64,000 bases of DNA from Panacibacter microcysteis (GTDB lineage: Bacteria > Bacteroidota > Bacteroidia > Chitinophagales > Chitinophagaceae), in the NCBI RefSeq assembly GCF_015831355.1, contig NZ_JADWYR010000001.1, positions 2,728,001 through 2,792,000 of the forward strand, written 5' to 3'. Both the position numbers and the translations under genes were made by a program. The notes below the pieces were generated by a model, which ran no database searches, was not told the origin of the DNA, and saw only the letters and a program-made list of their open reading frames with translations. Shown here piece after piece: positions 44,637 through 53,908 of the stretch (position 1 is its first letter; the number at the start of each line of letters is the position of its first letter).

Positions 44637-46478
44637 TCAGCGTATTAATGTCTTAACCATTGTAATAATTGCTGATGCATCTATGCCTGCTTCGTTTAAA
44701 AGTTGATCTTTTGTACCTGACTGAGAAATTTTTGCCACAGCCATTTTGTGCACGGTACATTGTTCGCCGGCTAAAGCAGCAGCAATAAAATCTCCAAGCC
44801 CGCCGTGCATAAAATGGTCTTCAACCGAAACAACGATTGGCTGTCTTGTTTCTTTGGTGCATTGCAGCAATGTTTTTTTGTCAACAGGATTGATGCAGTA
44901 GCAATCGACAACCCTGATATTGATTTTTTCCTTTCGTAGTTTTTCCGCGGCGGCCAGTGCTTCAAAAACTGTTATGCCAGACGCGGCAATCGTTAATACA
45001 TCATCAGATGAGCTTTTAAGTATTTTAGAACCGCCGATGGTAAATTTTTCTTCTGCACCATAAAGTACAGGTGTTTTTGGCCTGAGTGTGCGTATGTAAA
45101 CAAACCCGCGATGGTTCAACATAGCCGGTACCAGTTTTTCCGTTGAAACAGCATCAGCAGGCTGCAAAATGACTGTACCGGGTACTGCGCCAAACAATGC
45201 AATATCTTCCAGGGCCATTTGAGAGGGACCATCTTCACCTATGGACACACCAACATGCGAGCCTGCGAATTTGATGTTGGCTTCAGAAACCCTCGCCATT
45301 CTTACCTGGTCTGCAGCTCTTGTAAGAAACGCACCAAAGGTTGCCACCACGGGTATTTTGCCAATTCTGGATAGACCCACTGCGGCGGATACCATATTTT
45401 GTTCGGCGATGTAGCATTCGACAAAGCGTTGTGGGCTGGCTTCCATAAAATTTTCTGTGAAGGTTGAGTTTTTTACATCTGCATCCAACGCGTAGATCAG
45501 GGCTGCATTTTTGCCAATACCGGCCAACACCTCACCAAATACTTCACGTGTTGCATATTCCTTCTCTTTTTCAAAATGCATGGGTGATGAAATATTAATT
45601 CTCGAGGCTTTCGAGATTTTGCTTTTAGCGGGTTTACGAATGTCGAAGCTTAACTGATCACTGACATTGCCCAGTTCTTTCAATGCTTTTTTGAGGTCTT
45701 CTTTCTTAAGAGGCTTACCATGCCAGCCATCTTTGTCTTCAAGGAACGAAATGCCTTTACCCTTAAACGTACTGGCTACAATGGCTACAGGCTTACCGTT
45801 GCTGTTCCTGTTGGCTAAAGACAATGTGTTGTCTATTTCTTCCAGGTTATGGCCATCAATAACAAATACATCAAAACCAAATGCACGAAATCTGTTGGCG
45901 TATTCATCTACATGGTGGCCAAACATTGTTTCGCCACTTTGGGCCAACCTGTTGATGTCGAGTATGGCCACGAGATTATCCAGCTTATGAAAAGAGGCAA
46001 AGTTTGCTGCTTCCCATACTTGTCCTTCTGCAAGTTCGCCATCGCCGCAAAGCACATAAATATGGTTGTTGATTTTTTCCCTTTTTGATGCAAGCGCAAT
46101 GCCCGCCCCAACAGATAACCCCTGGCCTAAGGAACCTGTTGCTGCATCAGCAAACTCAAAACGTGGTACGGGATGGCCTTCGAAACGGCTGTTGAATTTG
46201 CGCAGTGTTTTTAGTTCTTCCAGCGGGTAGGCACCGCACATGCCAAACAGTGCATACAGCAGCGGTGCAGCATGACCTTTGGAGAGTATGAACCGGTCGT
46301 TGTAAATATTGAGCGGCTGGTCTATGTCATAAGTGAAATACCTGTCGAACAATACCGCAGTTATATCTGCAGCAGACAGGCAGGATGTGGGGTGACCAGA
46401 ACCTGCTTCTGTAGTGGAGATCATTGACCATTTACGCAATAAATTCGCCTTTTGCTGAAGTGTAGCAGTATCTTTCAT
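44637..46478 (-). CDS. Transketolase (single chain)
   Basis: A 613-residue enzyme that moves two-carbon units between sugar phosphates using thiamine diphosphate. The N-terminal domain has GHPTSCLSAADITAVL and SKGHAAPLLYALFG, then the thiamine diphosphate motif CGDGELAEGQVWEAANFA. The middle domain has EQNMVSAAVGLSRIGKIPVV and the GPSQMALEDIALF histidine/glutamate region. The C-terminal domain is complete (VVSVEDHFMHGGLGDFIAAAL). It is slightly shorter than classical transketolases (about 660) and resembles the type otherwise split into two subunits, here fused. It serves the pentose phosphate pathway. Start MKDTATLQQKANLLRKWS is the typical family start. Confidence 0.9.
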   Translation of the reverse strand: MKDTATLQQKANLLRKWSMISTTEAGSGHPTSCLSAADITAVLFDRYFTYDIDQPLNIYNDRFILSKGHAAPLLYALFGMCGAYPLEELKTLRKFNSRFEGHPVPRFEFADAATGSLGQGLSVGAGIALASKREKINNHIYVLCGDGELAEGQVWEAANFASFHKLDNLVAILDINRLAQSGETMFGHHVDEYANRFRAFGFDVFVIDGHNLEEIDNTLSLANRNSNGKPVAIVASTFKGKGISFLEDKDGWHGKPLKKEDLKKALKELGNVSDQLSFDIRKPAKSKISKASRINISSPMHFEKEKEYATREVFGEVLAGIGKNAALIYALDADVKNSTFTENFMEASPQRFVECYIAEQNMVSAAVGLSRIGKIPVVATFGAFLTRAADQVRMARVSEANIKFAGSHVGVSIGEDGPSQMALEDIALFGAVPGTVILQPADAVSTEKLVPAMLNHRGFVYIRTLRPKTPVLYGAEEKFTIGGSKILKSSSDDVLTIAASGITVFEALAAAEKLRKEKINIRVVDCYCINPVDKKTLLQCTKETRQPIVVSVEDHFMHGGLGDFIAAALAGEQCTVHKMAVAKISQSGTKDQLLNEAGIDASAIITMVKTLIR

Positions 46479-46627
46479 TGATTATTTTTTCGGTGAAGAA
46501 TGTGTTAGCGTAACAAAATGAACAATTAAGGTGCCAGCGTTTTTTATTAATATGTTACTGCCTGTAAAAAACAGCAGGCGGAGCATGTTTACCCGTGAGC
46601 TTTCATGGTTAGGTCGCATGGAGGAAT

Positions 46628-46732
46628 AGCGGTAATTACGCTGCCATCTTCGCGGTTGCTCCATAAAGATTCATCAGCTGAAGTGTGCGACGCAACAAAA
46701 GCCCGATAGCAGTATTGCTGCCGGGTACACAA
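46628..46732 (+). repeat. Dispersed intergenic repeat, copy 16 (GCGACGC type, long form)
   Basis: ATTACGCTGCCATCTTCGCG, then TGAAGTGTGCGACGCAACA, then TGCTGCCGGGTACACAAAA. It lies in the 345-base divergent gap 46479-46823, where I see nothing else. Confidence 0.85.
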
Positions 46733-46823
46733 AAATCTCCCAACAAAATAACGGGTAATGTTCACGGTACAAATTCCTGCCGTGGTGTAAACATTTCATA
46801 CAGAAACGGGCTAATTTTATCAG

Positions 46824-47768
46824 ATGTCGTTTTCAAACAGTATAACTGAATTATTCGGTATTCAATACCCCATAGTCCAGGCAGGTATGATCTGGACAAG
46901 CGGCTGGCGACTGGCTGCTGCAGTAAGCAATGCCGGTGGGCTTGGTATAATAGGCAGCGGCAGTATGTACCCCGCTGTGCTGCGCCAACATATTCAGCAA
47001 TGCAAAGCTGCAACAGATAAGCCTTTTGGTGTAAATGTGCCATTGTTGTACAAAGACATAGATGCGCATATACAAACCATTATTAACGAAGGAGTGAAAA
47101 TTGTATTTACATCTGCAGGTAACCCCAAAACATTTACTGCTTTGCTTAAGCAGCACCATATAAAAGTTGTGCACGTGGTAAGCAGTAGCATTTTTGCGAA
47201 GAAAGCCGCCGATGCAGGTTGCGATGCGGTGGTGGCAGAAGGCTTTGAAGCAGGTGGCCACAATGGCCGCGAAGAAACAACTTCAATGGTATTAATACCT
47301 GCTGTAAAAGCTGTAGTAAATATACCCGTTATAGCAGCGGGCGGCATTGCCACCGGCAGGCAAATGCTGGCGGCAATGGTATTGGGTGCAGCGGGTGTGC
47401 AGGTAGGCACCCGCTTTGTTTGCAGTGAAGAAGCATCGGCCCATGTAAGTTTTAAAGAAGCCGTGCTTGCGGCAAAGGAGGGAGATACAATGCTCAGTAT
47501 GAAAAAGCTGGTACCGGTACGGTTGCTGAAGAACGGGTTTTTCACCGCCGTACAACAGGCCGAGTATGCAGGCGCAACCGCAGAAGCACTGCAAACATTA
47601 CTGGGCCGGGCAAGAGCCAAAAGAGGAATGTTTGAGGGAGACATGGCAGAAGGTGAGCTGGAGATAGGGCAGGTGAGTGCATTGGTCAATACTATTGAGC
47701 CTGCGGCCGATATTGTTAAAGGTATCTGGACAGAATTTTCGGCGGCACTGCAAAATCCTTTGCAGTAA
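46824..47768 (+). CDS. Nitronate monooxygenase family protein
   Basis: A 314-residue FMN-dependent TIM-barrel enzyme of the nitronate monooxygenase / enoyl-reductase FabK group. Motifs: YPIVQAGMIW at the start, SNAGGLGIIGSGS, VVAEGFEAGGHNG (substrate/FMN loop with His), and VIAAGGIATGRQM followed by GVQVGTRFVCSEE (phosphate binding). It may oxidise nitronates or act as an FMN-dependent reductase; the family cannot always be separated by sequence. Its regulator-like neighbour NrtR-type gene lies 69 bases downstream. Confidence 0.88.
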   Translation: MSFSNSITELFGIQYPIVQAGMIWTSGWRLAAAVSNAGGLGIIGSGSMYPAVLRQHIQQCKAATDKPFGVNVPLLYKDIDAHIQTIINEGVKIVFTSAGNPKTFTALLKQHHIKVVHVVSSSIFAKKAADAGCDAVVAEGFEAGGHNGREETTSMVLIPAVKAVVNIPVIAAGGIATGRQMLAAMVLGAAGVQVGTRFVCSEEASAHVSFKEAVLAAKEGDTMLSMKKLVPVRLLKNGFFTAVQQAEYAGATAEALQTLLGRARAKRGMFEGDMAEGELEIGQVSALVNTIEPAADIVKGIWTEFSAALQNPLQ

Positions 47769-47837
47769 TTTTTTATATGTAACTTTTTTTACTTAGCATA
47801 GCACATTATTTACCTCCCGTAAAAATTGCTTGCCTGT

Positions 47838-48611
47838 ATGGTTGAATTTAAGTCGGTTAACGAGTTCAGGCTTAAAGGTGGAAAATACTTCATGCCCTGC
47901 ATTTCCATAGACTGTGTAATTTTTGGTTTTCATGCCGGCCAGTTAAAAGTATTACTGCTCACCATTGCCAATTATTCCAGTTGTGGCCTGCCTGCCGGCT
48001 TTATTTACAAAGAGGAACACATTGACGCTTCGGCCAAACGCATCTTACTGGAACGAACAGGGCTGAGTGATATTTTCCTGCAGCAGTTCTACATATTCGG
48101 AGATCCCAAGCGGTGCGATGAGAATATTACCAAAGCTGTTTTTGAAAAGGCCGGTATAACGGCGCCTGCCGATAACTGGTTACTACAAAGGTTTCTCACG
48201 ATTGGCTATTATGCGCTGGTAGATTTTGAAAAGGTCAATGCCAAACCCGATTATTTTTCCGAAACATGCGAATGGTACGATATAGACAACCTGCCACCGC
48301 TGGCAATGGATCATGCGCAGATTGTGCAAAAAGCACTGCTTACATTGAGAACCCACCTGAGGTACGAACCCGTTGGCTATAACCTGCTGCCGGCAAAGTT
48401 TACCATGCCCGAACTGCAAAGCCTTTATGAAACGATTTTAGGCCAGAAACTTGACCGCAGAAATTTTCAGCGCAAAATGCTTTCTTATGGGATCTTAAAA
48501 AAACTAAAGGAGCAGCGTAAAGGTGTTGCGCACAAAGCGCCCTATCTCTATTCTTTCGATCTGCGCAAGTACCACAAAGCACTGGAAGAGGGTTTTCAAA
48601 GCGCCTGGTAA
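47838..48611 (+). CDS. NrtR-like transcriptional regulator (Nudix + winged helix)
   Basis: A 257-residue protein with an N-terminal Nudix-type domain (MPCISIDCVIFGFHAGQLKV) and a C-terminal winged helix (MPELQSLYETILGQKLDRRNF, the typical NrtR DNA-binding part). Members bind ADP-ribose or sugar-phosphate ligands and repress NAD or sugar genes. The Nudix box is degenerate: the RE and EE pairs of the consensus read RI and ER (KRILLERTGL), so hydrolysis is unlikely and a sensor role is favoured. ATG 47838 is preferred to an upstream TTG at 47826. The regulated operon is not evident in the window. Confidence 0.85.
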   Translation: MVEFKSVNEFRLKGGKYFMPCISIDCVIFGFHAGQLKVLLLTIANYSSCGLPAGFIYKEEHIDASAKRILLERTGLSDIFLQQFYIFGDPKRCDENITKAVFEKAGITAPADNWLLQRFLTIGYYALVDFEKVNAKPDYFSETCEWYDIDNLPPLAMDHAQIVQKALLTLRTHLRYEPVGYNLLPAKFTMPELQSLYETILGQKLDRRNFQRKMLSYGILKKLKEQRKGVAHKAPYLYSFDLRKYHKALEEGFQSAW

Positions 48612-48647
48612 TATCACCCGCGGCCATCCCACGTTTTTTTAAGATGG

Positions 48648-48742
48648 GCCGGGCAACAATTACTACTATCAGGCACCTGTTGCGTCGCACTCTTCAGCGC
48701 CATATTTCTTTTCAGCAAGTGCGAAGATTGTCGCGAAGCCTG
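48648..48742 (-). repeat. Dispersed intergenic repeat, copy 17 (GCGACGC type, long form)
   Basis: GCCGGGCAACA, then CCTGTTGCGTCGCACTCTTCA, then AAGTGCGAAGATTGTCGCGAAG. It lies after the NrtR-like gene. Confidence 0.8.
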
Positions 48743-48833
48743 CAAAAACCTGTTGACAGCAGCTATAAAATATTGTTAAGGGCTTGAAACTCTGCGCAAA
48801 AATGATAACTTTACTTCACCAAACTACTGCATC

Positions 48834-49232
48834 ATGAAAAACATACTCATTTGTTTTCTTTTGCTGTTTTCAACCAACATTGCGCTGGCAACGGGTGCAA
48901 AAGATTGTTCAAACTGCATTTTTACGGGCACGGTGGTAGACGCTGTTACAAAAAAGCCAGTTACCGACGTTATGGTCATTGCCCGTGGCATTGAATCAGG
49001 AGACGAACAAAAATTTACCACAGATCAGAATGGTCAATACAAAATACCAACACTCCCTGCCGGCACCTATATCATTCGTTTTGAAAAGCATAGCTATAAG
49101 GCCTGCGAAAAGAAAAACCTTTCGGTAAAGAAAAACACTACCGGTATAAAGATCAATATAGAGCTGATGTATGATGAGGAAGAGCAGGAAGAAGATCATC
49201 ACAACTGGTTACCAAAATATAATATTCTGTAA
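48834..49232 (+). CDS. Carboxypeptidase-regulatory-like secreted protein
   Basis: A 132-residue exported protein: signal peptide MKNILICFLLLFSTNIALATG, then one carboxypeptidase D regulatory-like domain (FTGTVVDAVTKKPVTDVMV ... KFTTDQNGQYKIPTLPAGTYIIRFEKHSYK), which has a transthyretin-like fold. The tail is acidic (DEEEQEEDHH). Such domains bind or present other proteins in the envelope of Bacteroidota. It lies upstream of the polysaccharide locus but 262 bases before it, with a promoter in between, so it is probably independent. Confidence 0.78.
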   Translation: MKNILICFLLLFSTNIALATGAKDCSNCIFTGTVVDAVTKKPVTDVMVIARGIESGDEQKFTTDQNGQYKIPTLPAGTYIIRFEKHSYKACEKKNLSVKKNTTGIKINIELMYDEEEQEEDHHNWLPKYNIL

Positions 49233-49436
49233 AACCGCGCTTATACCAGGTTTTGAAACATATCCGGTTACCCATTTTCGAATTGAATTCCCGCCCTTTT
49301 GCAATTTTTAAGCATTCTGCTCGTTTTTTAACTGAACTATTCCCTGTACAATGTGCTCGAAGTGTGTTTAAAATATTACAAAATATTCTATTTGTTCTTT
49401 TGCACGCAGAAACACCCTTTTCGGCTTAATAATCTT

Positions 49437-49467
49437 TTTGGAACAACAAAATACAAGAGTACATTTG
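49437..49467 (+). promoter_or_regulatory. Promoter of the exopolysaccharide locus
   Basis: TTTG at 49437-49440 and TACATTTG at 49460-49467 match the Bacteroidota -33 and -7 elements with exactly 19 bases between. The -7 element lies 27 bases before the first gene of the locus. The rest of the 262-base gap shows no repeat. Confidence 0.7.
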
Positions 49468-49494
49468 CACACAATTTAAATAACCAGTAACTCA

Positions 49495-50313
49495 ATGAAA
49501 AAATTGACTTTCTACACCAAATCTCTGCTCTACCCTGTTTTGTTTCTTTTTCTCATCTCATTTTTTGCAACATCCTGTAAAACCGAACGTATCGCGATTT
49601 TAAAAGACATTCCTGATACAACTTCATTGAGATATATTCCACTGGCAAAGTACACGCCACCTACTGTACGGGTGGATGATATATTAAATATTGTTATTCA
49701 AACACTTGATCCTCAGGCTAATACAATATTAAACCAGGGAAATCTTCCCGCAACTTCCGGTGCGGTATCCGGCGGCTCTGCCGCGCAGGCTGTTATTTCA
49801 GGCTACCTGGTAGGTAAAGATGGTTCTGTACGCATGCCTTACATTGGTACAGTGCACGTAGCAGGTTTAACCACAGAACAGATCAGAGATACTGTAAGTA
49901 ACAGGATCGCTTTCTATTTTAAAGACCCTGTAGTCAATGTTCGTTTTGCCAACTTTAAAGTTACTGTGCTCGGCGAAGTTAAAAACCCGTCTACTTTTCT
50001 TATTCCCAATGAAAAACCAAGCATCATTGATGCGGTGGGCCTGGCGGGAGATATAACGATCTATGGCAGACGGGACAACGTAATGCTGATCAGGGATTAT
50101 GAAGGACAAAAAGAAATTACCAGGATTAACCTTGATAGTTCAAAAAGTGTAAGCTCTCCTTATTTCTTCCTTCGTCCAAACGACGTAATATATGTAGAAG
50201 CCTCTGCTTCTAAAGTGCAGAGTACAGATGCCTACAGAAACCGCAACTACTCCATTATTGCTGCGGCGTTGGGTTTCCTTACAATATTATCAGCAAGACT
50301 ATTGTTTAAATAA
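49495..50313 (+). CDS. Polysaccharide export lipoprotein (Wza-like)
   Basis: A 272-residue outer-membrane polysaccharide export protein. The signal peptide ends in the lipobox FFATSC, lipidated at about Cys28. The Poly_export domain covers about 60-150 (VRVDDILNIVIQTL ... GYLVGKDGSVRMPYIGTVHVAG), followed by a SLBB domain (VTVLGEVKNPSTFLIPNEKP). A final hydrophobic helix (SIIAAALGFLTILSARLLF) ends the protein and would form the outer-membrane pore helix. It works with the Wzc-like kinase, encoded 84 bases downstream, to export the polymer. Confidence 0.92.
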   Translation: MKKLTFYTKSLLYPVLFLFLISFFATSCKTERIAILKDIPDTTSLRYIPLAKYTPPTVRVDDILNIVIQTLDPQANTILNQGNLPATSGAVSGGSAAQAVISGYLVGKDGSVRMPYIGTVHVAGLTTEQIRDTVSNRIAFYFKDPVVNVRFANFKVTVLGEVKNPSTFLIPNEKPSIIDAVGLAGDITIYGRRDNVMLIRDYEGQKEITRINLDSSKSVSSPYFFLRPNDVIYVEASASKVQSTDAYRNRNYSIIAAALGFLTILSARLLFK

Positions 50314-50397
50314 TATTCACCTGTATTTCTTTCATAAGTCTGTTTTCAGACTATACAACTAATTGGTTTTAGCGACTATTTATAAACTATATACTTT

Positions 50398-52842
50398 ATG
50401 CAAAGCAACAATAAACCTAATGATAATACCAATGCTGGTATTGTGGGTTTTAACAATGGGGAGGAAGGTTTTGACTTTAAATACCTGGTAGCAAAGGTTG
50501 CCGGTAACTGGAAATGGTTTCTACTTTCTGCCATTTTATGTGTGGGTCTGGCTGTACTATATATAATGTACGCTATCCCTACATTTACAATCAGTGCAAG
50601 GGTGCTTGTAAACGGTGCTAACTCAGGTAAAATAAACAGTGGTATCACCGAAACATCTATGTTAAGCGACCTCGCGTTGTTCTCACAGCAAAACGATGTA
50701 AACAATGAAATCCAGGAATTATATTCCAGGACGCTTGTAGAAAAAGCAGTAAAAGACCTGCAGCTTAACGTATCATATTGGGCGCTTGCCGGTGTAAGGT
50801 TTGCAGAAGTATATGATAAATCTCCGTTCTTTATAGATCTGCTGGAACTGCGTGGCGGTTTGGAAGACCCGCTGGCATGGGATGTACGTATCATTGGTGA
50901 CAGCCTGAAATTTATGGATGATTATACACCTGATCAGTTCAGGATTAGATTTGGCGATACGGTAAGAAAGAAATTTTGTACGTACGTGGTGAGAAAAAAT
51001 CCCGCTTCTCCGGAAGTGAAAGATTCCACCTTTCCTTTGGGTTTAAGAATACTGACTTACCCGGCCACAAACTACACTTACATGGAGAATTTGTTGGTTT
51101 TTCTTACGGCAACCAACACTACTATGATGGATGTTACATTTGATAATTCAGTGCCGGCCAAAGGTGAGGATTTTCTTAACTACCTTATAAAATCGTACAT
51201 AGATACAAAAGTGCGTGCTAATAATGCCATTGCTGATAGTACCATCAGGTTTATTGACGAGCGTATTACCGGCGTTGCACAAGAGCTAAGCAATGTTGAA
51301 AGCAGGGCTACCAATATTTTAACTTCCGGAGGTATTACAGACATCAACGAAGAGACACGCGTATTAACCGGTGAAAAAAGTGAGGCCAGTGCTGCATTGT
51401 CCAACTACAATGCGAAAGTACAGTCTGTGGATATGATCAACCGCTACCTGAACGATCCTACACGTATCAATGAGCCCCTGCCAACCAGTACAAACATTGA
51501 TGATCCTACGTACATTTCCCAGGTGCAGAAATACAACAGCCTGCAACAACAGAAAGAAACAGCTTTACAGACCAATACCGTGAATAACCCGGTTATTATT
51601 AATCTTGATAACCAGATATCGGTTACCCGTGGTATTTTAAAGAACATTCTTTCTACTTATAAAGAATCTCTAAACTATACATACAATTCTCTTGCCGGCA
51701 GAAATGCAGAAGTGCAGGGCCGTGTGTCAAGAGCACCAATACAGCAGCGTCAATATCTCGAAACATCGCGCAGGCAGGAAGTTTTGCAGCAGTTGTATGT
51801 TTACCTGCTTACTGTAAGAGAGCAGACGGCTGTTACCAAATCAAACAACATAGAACCGGTAAGAATAATAGATGCACCCAAAGCAGGCGTGTACCCGTGG
51901 TGGCCTAACAAGATCATTGTAATAATCGCAGCAATATTTCTTGCTTTGGTTATTCCTTCTGTTGCCATTCTTATAGGCGAATTAAACAGCAATAAAGTAA
52001 CCACACCAAATGATATTACTGCAGCTACATCTACACCGGTAATTGCTGAAATAAGTGCCAGCAAAAATGGAAAAGCCATTGTTGTTACAAAAGACTCCCG
52101 TACGGCTGTGGCAGAGCAGTTCCGCACCTTGCGTACAAGTCTCTTGTCTAAAGTGGCAGAGATATCAAACGGCAAACCCGGTGGTAAAGTAGTAATGCTT
52201 ACATCCACTGTGAGTGGAGAAGGTAAATCTTTTGTTACACTCAACACAGCGGTAACCCTGGCGCTTGCCGGTAAAAAAGTATTACTCGCAGATTTTGAAT
52301 TGCGTAAGTCTCAGTTAGGCACAGTGTTAAACCTCGATGATTCCAAACATGGTATTGCAGAATACCTGGAAGAAAATGGCTCACTGAATGAAGCAATTGT
52401 TCCGTCTGGCATCAATGAAAATCTCTGGATTCTGATGTCGGGCACGTTAGAGTCTAATCCATCAGAAGCATTGTTGAATGACCGTATGAAAGTGCTGTTT
52501 GAAGACATGCGGAACAAATTCGACTACATTGTGGTAGACACACCACCGGCTGCTATAGTAACAGACGCGCAGGTTATCGGCGTGTATGCTGACATTACCC
52601 TTTACGTGGTAAGGCAGAAATACACTTACAAAAAACACGTAGATGTTATTGAAGATCTTAAACACAACAGGAAGCTTAAAAACATGTATGTAATTCTGAA
52701 TGACGTTAAACCTGTTCCGGGTTATAACCAGGGTTATGGTTTAGGTTTCAGGTTCGATGAAGATCATGGTTATTATACACAGGATGATGCCAAAGACAAG
52801 AGGCCTTTCTATAAGAAGATATTTCCTGATACAGAAGCATAA
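50398..52842 (+). CDS. Tyrosine-protein kinase / chain-length determinant (Wzc-like)
   Basis: An 814-residue fusion of a Wzz-type domain and a bacterial tyrosine kinase. Helix 1 is near residues 36-57 and helix 2 near 500-528, with a large coiled periplasmic part between. The cytoplasmic kinase has Walker A TSTVSGEGKSF with Lys610, Walker A' VLLADFELRKSQLG (Glu at the usual second Asp) and Walker B YIVVDTPPA. The C-terminal tail is rich in tyrosine (YNQGYGLGF, HGYYTQDD, FYKK), the autophosphorylation cluster. Cycling of phosphorylation controls polymer length and export. It opens the polymer machinery with the Wza-like lipoprotein. Confidence 0.93.
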   Translation: MQSNNKPNDNTNAGIVGFNNGEEGFDFKYLVAKVAGNWKWFLLSAILCVGLAVLYIMYAIPTFTISARVLVNGANSGKINSGITETSMLSDLALFSQQNDVNNEIQELYSRTLVEKAVKDLQLNVSYWALAGVRFAEVYDKSPFFIDLLELRGGLEDPLAWDVRIIGDSLKFMDDYTPDQFRIRFGDTVRKKFCTYVVRKNPASPEVKDSTFPLGLRILTYPATNYTYMENLLVFLTATNTTMMDVTFDNSVPAKGEDFLNYLIKSYIDTKVRANNAIADSTIRFIDERITGVAQELSNVESRATNILTSGGITDINEETRVLTGEKSEASAALSNYNAKVQSVDMINRYLNDPTRINEPLPTSTNIDDPTYISQVQKYNSLQQQKETALQTNTVNNPVIINLDNQISVTRGILKNILSTYKESLNYTYNSLAGRNAEVQGRVSRAPIQQRQYLETSRRQEVLQQLYVYLLTVREQTAVTKSNNIEPVRIIDAPKAGVYPWWPNKIIVIIAAIFLALVIPSVAILIGELNSNKVTTPNDITAATSTPVIAEISASKNGKAIVVTKDSRTAVAEQFRTLRTSLLSKVAEISNGKPGGKVVMLTSTVSGEGKSFVTLNTAVTLALAGKKVLLADFELRKSQLGTVLNLDDSKHGIAEYLEENGSLNEAIVPSGINENLWILMSGTLESNPSEALLNDRMKVLFEDMRNKFDYIVVDTPPAAIVTDAQVIGVYADITLYVVRQKYTYKKHVDVIEDLKHNRKLKNMYVILNDVKPVPGYNQGYGLGFRFDEDHGYYTQDDAKDKRPFYKKIFPDTEA

Positions 52843-52905
52843 ATTATAAGGAATAAATGGTTGTTGCCCAGTCTAGTAATCAATGCTCAAAATAAAATTC
52901 CATTT

Positions 52906-53805
52906 ATGAAAAACAGTATATCCAGGCCAGTCATTGTAATCGGTTCAGGTCGGTCTGGTACAACCATTATTTCCGAAATACTCTTCCGGCACGAAGATTT
53001 GGCCTGGCCGTCTAATTACCAGGAAATGTTCCCGGCAAAACCAGGCATTAACCTTTTTCGCCTGGCTTTTGAAAATAAATTGTGGCGTCTGCAGGGCCAG
53101 AAACCGCAGTTAAACAAGGTTTCTAAACTTAATAAGATTCTGTTTAAACCTGCAGAAGCCTACAGGTTTTGGGAATACTTAACCGGGCCGGATGTAGATT
53201 TTTCACGAGGCTTTCTGCTTCACCAGAAACCATCAGCAGACGACCTGAAAAGAATTCACAAGGCATTCAATAAAATAGTACGGTACCAGTCTAAAAAAAG
53301 ACTGGCATTTAAAATAACAGGCCCGGCTAGAATAGGTTATCTTAAAACTGTTTTTCCCGATGCTGTTTTTATCAATATTGTAAGAGAGCCTATTGCAACC
53401 ATTAATTCGTGGCTAAACGTAGAGTTTTGGCAGGACAAAGGAAAACACCAGTTGTGGTGGACCGGCGCTTACACACCACAGGAACTGGAATGGGCAGAAA
53501 AGAATGCTGATAAGCCGGAACTGCTGGCAGCTATGCAATACCGCAAACTACAGGAAACAACAGAAAAAGAAATAGAAGAGCACAAAGTAAAGTGCCTGAC
53601 CGTACGTTATGAAGATTTTGTGGCACAACCTGCAGCAACAATCCATAGCATTATAGCTTTTGCAGATCTAAAAAAATCATCGCTGGTAGATACATATTTG
53701 CAGGGAATAAAAATCTATAACCAGAACAAGAACGACGAAAAAACCGGCGAAGACCCACAGGCAACAGATATGCAGCGCATTTTACAGGGAGTTTATGCAT
53801 TTTAG
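52906..53805 (+). CDS. Sulfotransferase, family A copy 1
   Basis: A 299-residue cytoplasmic sulfotransferase that would transfer sulfate from PAPS to a carbohydrate hydroxyl. VIGSGRSGTTIISEIL near residues 10-25 is the 5'-phosphosulfate loop; FINIVREPIATINSWL contains the Arg region of the 3'-phosphate site. It shares with the copies at 58829 and 59882 the stretches HEDLAW.SN and FSRGFLL and FKITGPAR. The ATG 52906 is preferred because the P-loop strand follows at once; an upstream TTG at 52861 adds 15 unconserved residues. It follows the kinase by 63 bases and is followed by a repeat pair. Confidence 0.88.
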   Translation: MKNSISRPVIVIGSGRSGTTIISEILFRHEDLAWPSNYQEMFPAKPGINLFRLAFENKLWRLQGQKPQLNKVSKLNKILFKPAEAYRFWEYLTGPDVDFSRGFLLHQKPSADDLKRIHKAFNKIVRYQSKKRLAFKITGPARIGYLKTVFPDAVFINIVREPIATINSWLNVEFWQDKGKHQLWWTGAYTPQELEWAEKNADKPELLAAMQYRKLQETTEKEIEEHKVKCLTVRYEDFVAQPAATIHSIIAFADLKKSSLVDTYLQGIKIYNQNKNDEKTGEDPQATDMQRILQGVYAF

Positions 53806-53819
53806 TTTTTTGGAAACAG

Positions 53820-53882
53820 GCAGTATAACACCTGTCAGCACCGGTTGTGTCACTCACTTGTACGCTATAACAGGTGGCAGCA
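53820..53882 (-). repeat. Dispersed intergenic repeat, copy 18 (GTGACAC type, left half of a pair)
   Basis: ACCGGTTGTGTCACTCACTT, then GTACGCTATAACAGGTGGCAG. It forms an inverted pair with the next copy. Confidence 0.8.
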
Positions 53883-53908
53883 ACGATACTGCATGTGCAG
53901 CAGGTAGA

